Origin: an uncultured Clostridia bacterium
Lineage (GTDB): Bacteria > Bacillota > Clostridia > Christensenellales > UBA1242
Assembly: GCA_934747775.1 (NCBI GenBank)
Contig: CAKVHA010000003.1
Location: 1 to 64,000 of the forward strand
Direction of reading: 5' to 3'
DNA: 64,000 nt
Position 1 is the first letter of the stretch, and the number at the start of each line of letters is the position of its first letter. Below are positions 33,271 to 43,680 of this stretch, one piece after another. The notes beneath the pieces are model-generated. The model was not told the origin of the DNA and made no database searches. It saw only the letters and a program-made list of their open reading frames with translations. The translations under genes and the position numbers were made by a program.

Positions 33271-35198
33271 TATACAAGCCTTTTAAACCATTTTTCAATA
33301 TCGGTTTTTGTTACTTTTAAAATTACTGGACGTCCGTGTGGACACAACAAAACTTGGTCTTTTCCGCTAATATTTGTTAACAACACTTTAATTTCTTCGT
33401 CGCACAAAATATCGTTGGCCTTAACAGCTGCACGACAAGCACACTTTGCAATGTAATCGTGCATAAGGTCGGTTTTTTTTAGAATAAAGCGATTGCTTAC
33501 GCACGAAAGCATATCATTAAAGAACCCTTGAACATTTATGTTTTTAAGTGTGTTTGGAACACTATCTACTTTAAACTTTCCGTCGCCAAAAGGCTCAACT
33601 GAAAAACCTATTTTTCTAAGTTCGTTTAAGTTTTCGAAGATAAAATCACTTTCAAGCTTATTTGTGTCTATAATATAAGGCACAATTAGCGGTTGCGATG
33701 AAACTATGCTACGTTCGTACTCTGCCGTAAATTTATCAAACAAAATGCGTTCGTGTGCGGCGTGTTGGTCTATAATAAACATTGTTTCTTTTTGCTCAAT
33801 CAAAATGTAAGTATTAAACAATGTGCCAATTATTTTGTAATCATCTATGTCTAGCGCAAGTTCTGGTGCACTCTCAACTTTTGGCATAACTTCCTTTTGT
33901 TTCATTGTAAGTTGTTCGGCAAGAGTATATGCAAGGTTGTTGTTTTGTAATTTTGTTTCAGGATTATCGCTTGCTAATAATTCACTAATTTTTGTAAAAT
34001 TTTCGTTAAATAAAGAGTCGTTTTTAAGTTCTTCTTTAGTAAGAGTAACTTCTTTAGGTGTATCATCTACTATAAATTCTGTTACTGTATTTTCTTCAAT
34101 AGCATTTGTTTTAAACGATACACCTTCGTGTGTTTCATTAGGTGTTTCAATTGGCTCAACCATATTAGGTCTGTGTTGAGGGTCGCGTTCGCTATAACCT
34201 ACGCTATTTATTGCGTGAATGTCGTACAATTTTGTTGAAACTGCAGAATACATAATTCCAAAAATATGGTTGTTATCTTCAAATTTAACTTCAAGCTTGT
34301 TTGGATGAACATTAACATCTACTTTGTCTAGCGCAACGTCAATGTTTAGCACAAAAAATGGATAAGTGCCTTTCATAATAAAACTTTCATAAGCTTTGTA
34401 AATAGCAAGAGAAATTGACGAGCTTGTAACATATCTGCCATTTACGATAAGCGTTTGATAGGTTCTGTTTGGCTTAGAAAATGTAGGATTTCCTATAACT
34501 CCGTGAATATGATATGTATCGTCCCTATAATCAAAATCGGTTGTGTTTTCAATAACCGACTTACCATAAATGGCGTACAATGCATCGTGCAAACCTGTGC
34601 CTGTAGACTGGTACACAAGTTTTTCGCCAGAGGTGTATTTAATAGAAATGTTTGGATTAGCCAAAATTAAACGCGCAACATAATTTGTAATATCGGTTTC
34701 TTCTTGTCTTTCTTTTCTTAAATACTTTGCTCTTGCTGGAATATTGTAAAACAAGTTTTCAACCGTCATACTTGTGCCATCTAAACACCCAATAGGTGAA
34801 ATCTCCTTTACTTCGCCGCCGTCCACTACAATTTTATTTCCGTCGGAATCTGCAGTTTTTGATTGCATAGTAACTTTTGATACAGCAGAAATAGAACTAA
34901 GTGCCTCACCCCTAAATCCAAGCGTGCCAATATGTCCTAGGTCGTCTATTGTTTTTACTTTGCTGGTTGCGTGTGGCAAGAATGCTTTTGTTAGGTCGTC
35001 TTTTTCAATTCCGCATCCGTCGTCAACAACTTTTATTTTTCTTACGCCACCATTTTGAATTTCTATACTAATGTGGGTTGCACCAGCGTCTATAGAGTTT
35101 TCTACAAGTTCCTTAACAACACTGGCAGGTTTTTCAACAACTTCGCCAGCGGCAATAAGGTTAAAAATTGATTTATCTAAAACATTAATTTTACTCAT
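33270..35198 (-). CDS. mutL: DNA mismatch repair protein MutL
   Basis: The 642-residue protein has a GHKL ATPase domain (ELVENSIDAGA, DDGCGI, GFRGEAL) and a C-terminal dimer/endonuclease domain. The metal motif reads DQHAAHERILFD, where the final Glu of the usual DQHA-x2-E-x4-E is Asp. The companions CACRAAVKAND and LLCPHGRP are present. It is therefore probably a nicking MutL with a conservative change. It lies 2 bp after mutS. Confidence 0.96.
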   Translation of the reverse strand: MSKINVLDKSIFNLIAAGEVVEKPASVVKELVENSIDAGATHISIEIQNGGVRKIKVVDDGCGIEKDDLTKAFLPHATSKVKTIDDLGHIGTLGFRGEALSSISAVSKVTMQSKTADSDGNKIVVDGGEVKEISPIGCLDGTSMTVENLFYNIPARAKYLRKERQEETDITNYVARLILANPNISIKYTSGEKLVYQSTGTGLHDALYAIYGKSVIENTTDFDYRDDTYHIHGVIGNPTFSKPNRTYQTLIVNGRYVTSSSISLAIYKAYESFIMKGTYPFFVLNIDVALDKVDVNVHPNKLEVKFEDNNHIFGIMYSAVSTKLYDIHAINSVGYSERDPQHRPNMVEPIETPNETHEGVSFKTNAIEENTVTEFIVDDTPKEVTLTKEELKNDSLFNENFTKISELLASDNPETKLQNNNLAYTLAEQLTMKQKEVMPKVESAPELALDIDDYKIIGTLFNTYILIEQKETMFIIDQHAAHERILFDKFTAEYERSIVSSQPLIVPYIIDTNKLESDFIFENLNELRKIGFSVEPFGDGKFKVDSVPNTLKNINVQGFFNDMLSCVSNRFILKKTDLMHDYIAKCACRAAVKANDILCDEEIKVLLTNISGKDQVLLCPHGRPVILKVTKTDIEKWFKRLV

Positions 35199-35200
35199 AA

Positions 35201-37789
35201 TTAATCCTTTATTTCATTTTTTAATTGTATTAAAATATCAAAAGCATTTAGCGGAGTAAGTGTATTTACATCTAAATCTGTTAAAATTTGCGCAACATTA
35301 CTAAGGTTTTTAGTTTGTTTTTTAACTTCGTCTGGATTTACTAGCCCAACTTTTGTATTCATTTCAGATTGTTCCAATTTGCTTAAAATTTCCCTTGCTC
35401 GCGTTATAACCTGCTCTGGCAAGCCAGCAAGTGAAGCAACTTCAATACCAAAACTCTTATTTGTTCCGCCCCTTACAATTTTGCGCAAGAATATAACCGA
35501 GTTATTATATTCCTTAACACTTACCCTGTAATTTTTTACACCGTCCAAAACGCCTTCCAATTCGGTTAGTTCGTGATAGTGTGTGGCAAAAAGAGTTTTT
35601 GCATTAAGATAATTTGAAACATATTCCATAACGCTCCACGCAATGCTAAGTCCGTCAAAAGTGCTTGTTCCGCGCCCTACTTCGTCTAGAATGATAAGGC
35701 TGTTGTTGGTTGCATTTTTTAATATGTTGCTAACTTCACTCATTTCAACCATAAATGTACTTTGACCAAACGATAAGTCATCACTTGCTCCAACACGTGT
35801 AAAAATACGGTCAGTTAAGCCGATTTTGGCAGATTTTGCAGGAACAAACGAACCAATGTGAGCAAGTAACGTAATAATTGCAACTTGGCGCATATATGTG
35901 CTTTTACCAGCCATATTAGGGCCAGTAATTATCATTGTGCGACAATCGGTTGTGTTTAAAAGCGTATCGTTTGGAACAAAATCTTCATTTTTATTAAGCG
36001 CCTCTACAATAGGATGTCTGCCACCAATAATTTCTATTACGCTGCTTGTTTTGTCTATAATAGGTTTTGTATAATTGTTGTCTACCGCAACAGTTGCAAG
36101 TGAAACTAATGTGTCTAGCACGCCAATTGCCCTAGCAGATGTTTGAATTTCAACAAGCTTGCCCATTAGCTTTGCTTTAATGTCTTCAAACAGCTTAAAT
36201 TCCAATTCAAGCTTATCTTGTGATGCGGATTGAATTTTATTCTCAAGATTTTTAAGTTCTTCTGTGATATAACGTTCTGTGTTTACAGTGGTCTGTTTTC
36301 TAACATAGTTGTATGGCACAAACTGCGATTGGCTTGCAGGAACTTCTATGTAATATCCAAACACTTTGTTATAACTAATTCTTAAACCCTTAATTCCAGT
36401 AGCTTCTTTTTCGTGTTGTTCTAGTTCTAATATAACTTGTTGGCTATGGTCTGCAAGTGCTGTGTATTCGTCCAATTGAGCGCTATAACCTTTTAATATA
36501 AAATTTCCGTCACGCATACTTGTTGCACATTTTGGGTCGATTGCCCTTGTAAGCATATCGGACAATTCATTTTCTTCTTTAATTTCATTGTCTATGTCTT
36601 TAAGAATTGGTGACGAAAATTTTGCAAGCGCTTTTTTAATGTCTGGAATACCTATAATTGAATTGTTTAGGCTTAAACAATCTTTTGCTGTAATGCTTCC
36701 ATAACTAAGCTTTCCGCAAATACGTTCTAAGTCGTAAATTCGTTTTAAACTTTCTTTTAATGTTTCGCGTAAGTAAACATTTTTAACAAGTTCTTCCACA
36801 CCTTTTAAGCGATAGTTTATTTCCTTTTCGTCATATAAAGGTTGTGAAATATATCCCTCCAATGTTCGCATTCCCATTTTAGTTTCACACTTGTTAAGTA
36901 GCCAGAAAATTGAGCCACGTTTCTTGCGGTCTTTCATTGTTTCGGTTAACTCTAGGTTGCGTCTTGTGTTTGCGTCCAACTGCATAAACTTATTATTTAC
37001 AATATATTTTACAGTGTTTATGTGGGTTAAACTGCGCTTTTGTGTTTCTAAAATGTAGTCTAATAATCCACCTGTGCTACATATAGCAAAAGTTCTGGTT
37101 GCACAGTTAAAAGGTTTTAGGCTGTCTACATTAAGTTGCTTTTTTAAACCTTCTTCACTTTTTTTGTAATCATAATGTTCGTCTGGATACTCTTGAAATG
37201 CGGGAACATAGCCCGATTTAACGCACGCAATTTCGGATTCGCTCTTTTTCATTTCGCTGTTACACAAAATTTCACTTGGTTTAACTCTTACAAGTGCGTC
37301 GTTAAGCTCGCTAAGCGAGTTGTTTCCTGTAAACTCGTTTAAAAATATTTCGCCTGTTGTAATATCTACATATGATAATCCGATGTTGTATTTTTCTTTG
37401 TAAATGCTAGCAAGATAGTTGTTTTTTGCTTCATCTAACAATTCGGCGTCCACAGTCCCAGGGGTGATAACACGAATAATGTCGCGTTCAACAAGTTGTC
37501 CTTTTTTAGGTTCGGTTAGTTGTTCGCAAATGGCAACTTTGTAGCCGCTGTTTATAAGTCTACTTATATATGGTTCGGCAGCGTGGAACGGAATGCCGCA
37601 CATTGGTGCTTTGGTGTCCAGCCCACAATCTCTGCCAGTAAGCGTAAGGTCTAATACTCGGCTGCAAATTTCGGCATCTTCATAAAACATCTCGTAAAAA
37701 TCACCTAATCTGTAAAAAATTATTGTGTCTTTGTAGTTTTCTTTAAGTTGTAAGTATTTTGCCATCATTGGCGAAATTTTTCCAGCCAT
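35201..37789 (-). CDS. mutS: DNA mismatch repair protein MutS
   Basis: The 862-residue MutS1 has the mismatch-reading FYEMF motif in the N-terminal domain, connector and lever domains, and an ATPase with GPNMAGKST, the ST-rich FGQSTFMVEMSE loop and DEVGRGTSTFDG (Walker B and signature). It detects mispairs and recruits the MutL encoded next. It has normal length, and AGAGG precedes the ATG. miaB lies 10 bp upstream. Confidence 0.98.
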   Translation of the reverse strand: MAGKISPMMAKYLQLKENYKDTIIFYRLGDFYEMFYEDAEICSRVLDLTLTGRDCGLDTKAPMCGIPFHAAEPYISRLINSGYKVAICEQLTEPKKGQLVERDIIRVITPGTVDAELLDEAKNNYLASIYKEKYNIGLSYVDITTGEIFLNEFTGNNSLSELNDALVRVKPSEILCNSEMKKSESEIACVKSGYVPAFQEYPDEHYDYKKSEEGLKKQLNVDSLKPFNCATRTFAICSTGGLLDYILETQKRSLTHINTVKYIVNNKFMQLDANTRRNLELTETMKDRKKRGSIFWLLNKCETKMGMRTLEGYISQPLYDEKEINYRLKGVEELVKNVYLRETLKESLKRIYDLERICGKLSYGSITAKDCLSLNNSIIGIPDIKKALAKFSSPILKDIDNEIKEENELSDMLTRAIDPKCATSMRDGNFILKGYSAQLDEYTALADHSQQVILELEQHEKEATGIKGLRISYNKVFGYYIEVPASQSQFVPYNYVRKQTTVNTERYITEELKNLENKIQSASQDKLELEFKLFEDIKAKLMGKLVEIQTSARAIGVLDTLVSLATVAVDNNYTKPIIDKTSSVIEIIGGRHPIVEALNKNEDFVPNDTLLNTTDCRTMIITGPNMAGKSTYMRQVAIITLLAHIGSFVPAKSAKIGLTDRIFTRVGASDDLSFGQSTFMVEMSEVSNILKNATNNSLIILDEVGRGTSTFDGLSIAWSVMEYVSNYLNAKTLFATHYHELTELEGVLDGVKNYRVSVKEYNNSVIFLRKIVRGGTNKSFGIEVASLAGLPEQVITRAREILSKLEQSEMNTKVGLVNPDEVKKQTKNLSNVAQILTDLDVNTLTPLNAFDILIQLKNEIKD

Positions 37790-37799
37790 TTTGTACCTC

Positions 37800-39119
37800 T
37801 TAAACTAATTTTGCGTATAGGGCGTTGTTTTGAATTTTTTCTACCCTAACTGTATAAAACTTTTTTGTTTGTAAATTCTCGGCGTTTTCAATTAAAATTG
37901 TCCTGCCGCTGTCGTTTTGGGTGTATGCTATGTTGTTGTCTATTTTTTCAACCAAAACATCATAAACATTTCCTACACATTCTTTTGTTTTTTCTTTTGT
38001 TATTGCTTTAGAAAGCTTTAACAATCTATTAACACGTTCGTTTTTAATGTTTTCAGGGATTTGGTTGTCCATTTTTTCTGCCACCGTTCCTGTTCGTGGT
38101 GAAAACATAAACGCAAATACTCCGTCGTATCTAACCGAGTTAATAAGGTTATATGTTTCCATAAAGTCTTCTTCGGTTTCGTTTGGAAAGCCAACAATTA
38201 TGTCGGTTGAGATATAGCACGTTGGCATTTTTTCACGAATGCTTTTAATTAAACCCATATATCGTTCAATTGTGTAGTTGCGGTTCATAAGTTTTAATAT
38301 GCGGTCGCTACCCGATTGAACTGGCAAGTGAATGTATTTTGCAAGTTTCTTATGCTTGGCAATTGTGTCAATAACATCTTCTGTTAAATCTTTTGGGTGC
38401 GATGTCATAAATCTAATTTTAAATTCACCGTCAAGTTCTGCCAATTTTTTAAGTAAATTTGCAAATGTAATGTTTGGGTCGTTAAGGTCGTGACCATAAC
38501 TATTTACATTTTGCCCAAGCAATGTAATGTAATTGTAGCCTTGATTAATTAAGCCCTTAACTTCATCTATAATTTCTTTAGGATTTCTGCTGCGTTCTCT
38601 GCCACGAACATAAGGAACAATACAATACGAGCAAAAGTTGTTGCAACCATACATAATGTTAACCCACGCGTTGTTGTCGCTTGTTCTAAACATTTCCACG
38701 TTTTCATCTATTGCCTTTTCTTTATCCCAAACTTCATAAACATTTTTATGGGTTGTATTAAATTGGATAATGTAATTTTTAAATTCATTTAGATTGTGAG
38801 TTCCAAAAACAATGTTTATATAAGGAAAACGTTTTTTAATTATATCCTTCCTGCCTTCTGCTTGAGTAAGACAGCCGCAAATAGCAGTAATTAAATTTGG
38901 TTTTTCTTTTTTAAGTTTTTTAATATTTCCCAAGTTGCCAAAAACTTTTTGCTCGCAGCCGTCGCGAATACAGCAAGTGTTAAACACAATTATATCTGCA
39001 TTTTCCATTTTGTCGGTTTCGGTGTATCCAAGGCTTATTAGCATTCCCGCAAGCTTTTCACTTTCGTGAACATTCATTTGGCAGCCATATGTTTTTATGT
39101 AATATTTTAAGTCGCTCAT
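37800..39119 (-). CDS. miaB: tRNA-2-methylthio-N6-dimethylallyladenosine synthase MiaB
   Basis: The 439-residue methylthiotransferase has an N-terminal UPF0004 domain with three cluster cysteines (YGCQMNVHES, NTCCIRDGCEQ, CGCLTQ), the radical-SAM CxxxCxxC in GCNNFCSYCIVPYVRGRERSR, and a C-terminal TRAM domain. It acts on the MiaA product at A37. The CIVPYVRGRERSR sequence separates it from RimO at 44-45.6 kb. First gene of the mismatch-repair operon. Confidence 0.97.
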   Translation of the reverse strand: MSDLKYYIKTYGCQMNVHESEKLAGMLISLGYTETDKMENADIIVFNTCCIRDGCEQKVFGNLGNIKKLKKEKPNLITAICGCLTQAEGRKDIIKKRFPYINIVFGTHNLNEFKNYIIQFNTTHKNVYEVWDKEKAIDENVEMFRTSDNNAWVNIMYGCNNFCSYCIVPYVRGRERSRNPKEIIDEVKGLINQGYNYITLLGQNVNSYGHDLNDPNITFANLLKKLAELDGEFKIRFMTSHPKDLTEDVIDTIAKHKKLAKYIHLPVQSGSDRILKLMNRNYTIERYMGLIKSIREKMPTCYISTDIIVGFPNETEEDFMETYNLINSVRYDGVFAFMFSPRTGTVAEKMDNQIPENIKNERVNRLLKLSKAITKEKTKECVGNVYDVLVEKIDNNIAYTQNDSGRTILIENAENLQTKKFYTVRVEKIQNNALYAKLV

Positions 39120-39240
39120 ATTTACTCCTTATTAATCACATTATTATACTAAATTTTCTGCTATTTTTCAACATAAAAATATAATTTTTATAAATACTAT
39201 ATATTAAATAATAAATTAAATAAAAATGGGTGTTATTCAA

Positions 39241-41547
39241 ATGAAAAAAGCATTAAAAATTTCTTTAATAGTTATAGCTAGCATTGTTGTTATTGTTGCA
39301 ATAATTGCGGCAATTTTCATATCTACTATTATGAACGAAACTAAAAATGTAGTGTTTGATAAAAGTAAAATTATTTCCGCAACAAGGCAGATAAATGTGT
39401 ATGACACAAACGGAAATGTATTGGATAATTTAAGCTATGGTGGGCAAAAAGTTGTGGAGTTAAAAAACATTAGCGACGACACAATAAATTGCTTTTTAAG
39501 CATAGAAGACAAAAAGTTTTATTCACACAAAGGACTTAATTACAAACGTATGGCAAAAGCTGCAATTAACAACATAAAAAGTCGTGAATATAAAGAAGGC
39601 GCATCTACAATTAGCCAACAATTAATAAAAAACACCCACCTAACTAATGAAAAAACACTAAAGCGAAAATTAAAAGAAATAATTTTAACAAAAAAACTTG
39701 AAAAGACATTTACCAAAGATGAAATTTTAGAAACATATCTTAATGTTATTTATTATGGCGACGGCTGTTATGGGCTAGAAGAAGCAAGCAATCATTATTT
39801 TAATAAACCAGCTAGTACCCTAAACATTTGCGAAGCGGCAACACTTGCTGGACTAATAAAAGCACCTGCTATTTACTCGCCTACTTCAAACTACGAAAAC
39901 TCACTCAATCGCCGAAATTTGGTACTAAAATCACTATTCGATGACGGATACATAACCGATGAAGATTATAAAAATTATGCAGCAACACCCATTGAATTAG
40001 ACATTAACACAAACAACGAAAAAAACAGCATTTATATTGAAAACACAAAAACAGAAGCCGAAGAAATACTAAACATGCCGATGCAGCAAATTACTTTAAA
40101 TGGATACAAAATTTACACATACTTTGACCCATTAAAACAAGATGCTTTAATTAAATCACTTGAAAATGAAAGCCACTATCACAAAAATAATTACGGAAAT
40201 ATTGCCGATAGTTTGGGAATTATACTAGATAACAATAGCGTTGGTGTAACAGCAATGTATGGAAAATCTAAATATAATCTAGCAAATTTTAAACGTCAGC
40301 CAGGCAGTGCAATTAAACCAATATTGGTTTATGCGCCAGCAATCGACTGTGGTGAAATTAGCCCTTGTACACAAATTTTAGATGAAAAGGTGGATTACAA
40401 CGGATACTCACCTAACAATGTTGGAAATCAGTTTTATGGATATGTTAGCGTGCGCGATGCAGTGGCAAAAAGCCTTAATGTTCCAGCTGTAAAAATTATG
40501 GATTATGTGGGGCTAGAAAAATGCAAAAATTTTGCTAAGAATGCTGGCATAGAATTTAATGAGTACGACAATGGTTATGCCATTGCTCTTGGTGGATTTA
40601 ACGAAGGCATTACACTTAAAGAACTTGTTAATAGTTATATTCCTTTTAGCAGTTCTGGAAGTTACAGACAAGCAAAGTTTATAAAAAAAATAACAACAAA
40701 AAATGATGTTGTTGTTTATGAAAACATAAAAGAAAAAAGCCAAATTATGGGCGATGATACAGCATTTTTGACTACTGACCTACTAAAAGCTGGCGTTGAT
40801 TACGGCACTAGCAGCAGATTAAAAAATTTGCCATTTCAAGTTGCTGGAAAAACAGGAACAGTGGCAATTAAAGGGACAAATTTAAATTCGGACGTGTATA
40901 GCATTGCATACACCACAACGGACACAATTGGTGTTTGGCTAGGAAACTATACATTTAATAAAGAATATAACCTTGAAAGTTCAAACAATGGTGGAACATA
41001 TTGTACAAGTATGGTAAAAGATGTTTTGGGCAGTATTTACACTACTCCGCCTACCGATTTTGCAAAACCAGCTAGTGTAATTGAACTTAGTATTGACATT
41101 AAAAACACGGAAGAAAATCACACCATAAAACTTGCAGATGAGTGCTGCCCAGAAAGGTATCGGGAAAGTGAAATTTTTGCAGAAAGATTTAAACCAACTG
41201 AAGTAAGCGACCTATTTACAAATGTGAGCTGTGATTTTGATGTAAACTATAGCGAACAAGATAATGTTGCAACCATTGCATTTAATGCAAAAGATTATTT
41301 TCAATATGAAGTGTATTGTAATGACATTATGATAGAAAGTTTAGAAAACAAAAATGGCGAACAGAAAATTGAATATAACAATTTTAATCCAAACAGCGTG
41401 TACACATTTAACGTTGTTGTTCGAAACGATTTTAATGATATTGTGTTTTCTAGTACCGAAAAAAGCATTTATACAAAAAATATTTACGAGTCGCTTTTAG
41501 ATGATGAGCTTCCACTAGATGCTAGTTTGAGTTGGTATTTTAGATAA
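39241..41547 (+). CDS. Class A penicillin-binding protein (glycosyltransferase and transpeptidase)
   Basis: Counting from the ATG at 39241 the protein has 768 residues. It has one N-terminal membrane helix, a GT51 domain (SIEDKKFYSHKGLN, then STISQQLIKNTHL) and a transpeptidase domain with SAIK (in RQPGSAIKP) and KTGT (VAGKTGT). About 170 further residues include a beta-rich, fibronectin-like end. It polymerises and cross-links peptidoglycan. A second ATG at 39226 is in frame, but the GGGTG at 39228-39232 and the MKKALK start favour 39241. It is divergent from miaB. Confidence 0.93.
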   Translation: MKKALKISLIVIASIVVIVAIIAAIFISTIMNETKNVVFDKSKIISATRQINVYDTNGNVLDNLSYGGQKVVELKNISDDTINCFLSIEDKKFYSHKGLNYKRMAKAAINNIKSREYKEGASTISQQLIKNTHLTNEKTLKRKLKEIILTKKLEKTFTKDEILETYLNVIYYGDGCYGLEEASNHYFNKPASTLNICEAATLAGLIKAPAIYSPTSNYENSLNRRNLVLKSLFDDGYITDEDYKNYAATPIELDINTNNEKNSIYIENTKTEAEEILNMPMQQITLNGYKIYTYFDPLKQDALIKSLENESHYHKNNYGNIADSLGIILDNNSVGVTAMYGKSKYNLANFKRQPGSAIKPILVYAPAIDCGEISPCTQILDEKVDYNGYSPNNVGNQFYGYVSVRDAVAKSLNVPAVKIMDYVGLEKCKNFAKNAGIEFNEYDNGYAIALGGFNEGITLKELVNSYIPFSSSGSYRQAKFIKKITTKNDVVVYENIKEKSQIMGDDTAFLTTDLLKAGVDYGTSSRLKNLPFQVAGKTGTVAIKGTNLNSDVYSIAYTTTDTIGVWLGNYTFNKEYNLESSNNGGTYCTSMVKDVLGSIYTTPPTDFAKPASVIELSIDIKNTEENHTIKLADECCPERYRESEIFAERFKPTEVSDLFTNVSCDFDVNYSEQDNVATIAFNAKDYFQYEVYCNDIMIESLENKNGEQKIEYNNFNPNSVYTFNVVVRNDFNDIVFSSTEKSIYTKNIYESLLDDELPLDASLSWYFR

Positions 41548-41549
41548 AA

Positions 41550-41600
41550 TAAAAAACCTTATTTTTGCCCCATTTTAGGAGTTTTAAATAAGGTTTTTTA
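41550..41600. terminator. Bidirectional terminator between the PBP gene and recA
   Basis: The stem AAAAAACCTTATTT/AAATAAGGTTTTTT encloses a loop of about 20 bases and has T runs on both strands. Confidence 0.82.
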
Positions 41601-41603
41601 AAA

Positions 41604-42593
41604 TTAATCAATACCCATTTTTGCTTTAATTTGGTTTTCAACTTCATTAAAGATTTCTGGATGAGCTTGCAAGAATAATCTAACATTTTCTTTGCCTTGA
41701 CCAATCTTTTCGCCATTGTAGCTATACCACGAGCCGCTCTTTTGAACGATGTCGCAGTTGATTGCCATATCAATAATGCAGCCTTCACGGTTTATGCCCT
41801 TGCCATACAAAATGTCAAACTCTGCTGTACGGAAAGGTGGAGCCATTTTGTTTTTAACAACTTTAATACGAGTACGATTTCCAATAATGTTGTCGCCTTC
41901 TTTAATAGTATCAACCTTTCTTACATCCAACCTAACAGACGAATAGAATTTAAGTGCTTTACCGCCAGTGGTTGTTTCTGGACTTCCATATATTACGCCA
42001 ATTTTATCACGAAGTTGGTTAATAAAAATAACACAAGCTTTGCTTTTGTTTGTAATAGCGGTTAGTTTTCTTAATGCTTGGCTCATAAGACGAGCTTGAG
42101 TTCCTATAAAGTTGTCGCCCATTTCGCCTTCAATTTCTGCCTTAGGAGTAAGTGCAGCAACTGAGTCTACAACCACAACATCAACAGCCGCACTTTTCAC
42201 AAGAGCTTCGCAGATGTCTAACGCTTGTTCGCCATTGTCTGGTTGGCTAATATAAAGTTCGCTAATGTTTACGCCAAGTTTTTCGGCATATGATGGGTCA
42301 AGAGCGTGCTCTGCATCAATAAACGCTGCTGTTCCGCCAAGTTTTTGCGCTTCTGCCAAAATATGCAAAGCAACAGTTGTTTTACCACTGCTTTCTGGAC
42401 CATAAATTTCAATAATTCTTCCGCGTGGAACGCCGCCAATGCCTAGAGCGTAGTCTAATGTTAAGCAACCAGTAGGAATAACATCTACTTTTGTAGCAAC
42501 ACCGTCGCTTAGTTTCATAATACTACCCTTTCCAAATTGTTTTTCAATTGAAAGAATAGCAGCTTCTAATTGTTTTTTCTTATCTTCGTTCAT
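41604..42593 (-). CDS. recA: Recombinase RecA
   Basis: The 329-residue protein has Walker A GPESSGKTT, the VVVVDSVAALTPKAEIEGEMGD block with loop L1, and loop L2 (FINQLRDKIGVIYGSPETTTGGKALKF, shortened here in naming only). It drives strand exchange and LexA cleavage. It lacks much of the acidic C-terminal tail of E. coli RecA. An AAAGGATG site precedes the ATG. A palindromic LexA box lies 21 bp upstream. Last gene of the long minus-strand run. Confidence 0.98.
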   Translation of the reverse strand: MNEDKKKQLEAAILSIEKQFGKGSIMKLSDGVATKVDVIPTGCLTLDYALGIGGVPRGRIIEIYGPESSGKTTVALHILAEAQKLGGTAAFIDAEHALDPSYAEKLGVNISELYISQPDNGEQALDICEALVKSAAVDVVVVDSVAALTPKAEIEGEMGDNFIGTQARLMSQALRKLTAITNKSKACVIFINQLRDKIGVIYGSPETTTGGKALKFYSSVRLDVRKVDTIKEGDNIIGNRTRIKVVKNKMAPPFRTAEFDILYGKGINREGCIIDMAINCDIVQKSGSWYSYNGEKIGQGKENVRLFLQAHPEIFNEVENQIKAKMGID

Positions 42594-42613
42594 CGTAAAT
42601 TCATCCTTTTATC

Positions 42614-42640
42614 AAACATATGTTTTATAAATATATTATA
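42614..42640 (-). promoter_or_regulatory. recA promoter -10 and LexA box
   Basis: The palindrome AAACATATGTTT (42614-42625) lies just downstream of TATAAT (42635-42640, minus strand), so LexA would cover the transcript start. The -35 (TTTGTT) is weak. The box resembles the one at lexA. Confidence 0.75.
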
Positions 42641-43655
42641 CATAAATTTTGTTAAAAAACAAATCATTTTGCTTAAGTTTTTTAATTAAATAAAAAACAC
42701 TGCATTTAGATATTGTATCTATAATTTGATTTTTACTGCCTTTGCAGGTGTTTTTGTAAACGTGAATACCTTCGCTGTCGCCAATTGCAATAAAGCAGGT
42801 ATTGTTTCCGCTATTGGTATCGCCGCAAGTAACAAGAATAGTGTCGTTTGGTTTTGTTTCCAAAATTGCTGATGCAATTTCGTAGGTGCTCTCCACCGAC
42901 ACAAGACCATATTTTTTAATTATGCCAGCATTAACATTATAGTCGTTTATAAGTGTGTTAATGTTGTTTGAAACGGTAGCTTTTGTGATAACATCTGCAG
43001 TTTGTTTGCATTTTGAAAACTCACAAGCAACATTGCCGCCAGTAATTGTTTCAAAAATGCTTAATGATTTGTTTCCAATTGTAAGCAGGTCAATTGCAAG
43101 TTGATATAGTGAAATATCATCACTTGAATAAATAAATTTTCTAAGTCGTTCGTAAATATTGGCAATATAGTTGTTAAGTTCTTGCTGATTTGTATTGGCG
43201 TCATACGATACTACTAGTGTTGTATCTAGGTCGTTTGAAAATGTTGTAAGGTTAATATCGGAGCAACTTGAAACAACGCTTTCAATAGCATTTAAAATTT
43301 CGTTTTCTGGAAGTCCAAACACTTTTAACATTGTGGTTTGGGTGTTTGTATTGGGTTCAATTTTTGGAACAACCTTTTCTAAAAAGTTGACCTTTAGTTC
43401 GTTCAAATCTTCACTAATCACAACTGCGTTGTATGCTTCGGGCTTAAAAAATAAATTGCAATCGGTTACAACAATATTTAAGCTATCCATATTTTCTTTT
43501 AGACACGATAAAATTTGCTCACTGTCGTTTTTAACAAATTTAACACTATTAAATGTTAAACCAAATGTGAGTAAATTTTTTGCCAAAAGATTTAGTGTTT
43601 CGTTTTGGTGAGTGGATATTAAATTGTTGGAAACATATATGCAATTTATTTTCAT
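42636..43655 (-). CDS. cinA: CinA-like protein, degenerate
   Basis: The 339-residue protein sits exactly where cinA is expected, between pgsA and recA. It keeps the KVFGLPENE linker motif (about 111-119) and the C-terminal amidase hallmark ETITGG at 202-207. The N-terminal MoaB-like domain, about 170 residues in usual CinA, is shortened. It lacks the GTELLLGQ, NTN and TGGLGPT motifs. Active-site residues of the nicotinamide-nucleotide deamidase domain are also altered. CinA normally cleans up NAD derivatives or serves competence; this copy may have lost catalysis. Confidence 0.8.
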   Translation of the reverse strand: MKINCIYVSNNLISTHQNETLNLLAKNLLTFGLTFNSVKFVKNDSEQILSCLKENMDSLNIVVTDCNLFFKPEAYNAVVISEDLNELKVNFLEKVVPKIEPNTNTQTTMLKVFGLPENEILNAIESVVSSCSDINLTTFSNDLDTTLVVSYDANTNQQELNNYIANIYERLRKFIYSSDDISLYQLAIDLLTIGNKSLSIFETITGGNVACEFSKCKQTADVITKATVSNNINTLINDYNVNAGIIKKYGLVSVESTYEIASAILETKPNDTILVTCGDTNSGNNTCFIAIGDSEGIHVYKNTCKGSKNQIIDTISKCSVFYLIKKLKQNDLFFNKIYV

Positions 43656-43680
43656 TTTAGTTGGTTATATTAAACTTTTT

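Noticed and set aside
32364..34873. Near copies of the motif at 32364-32374 and 34863-34873
   Set aside because: Each has a mismatch and lies inside coding sequence (miaA and mutL), so chance is sufficient.
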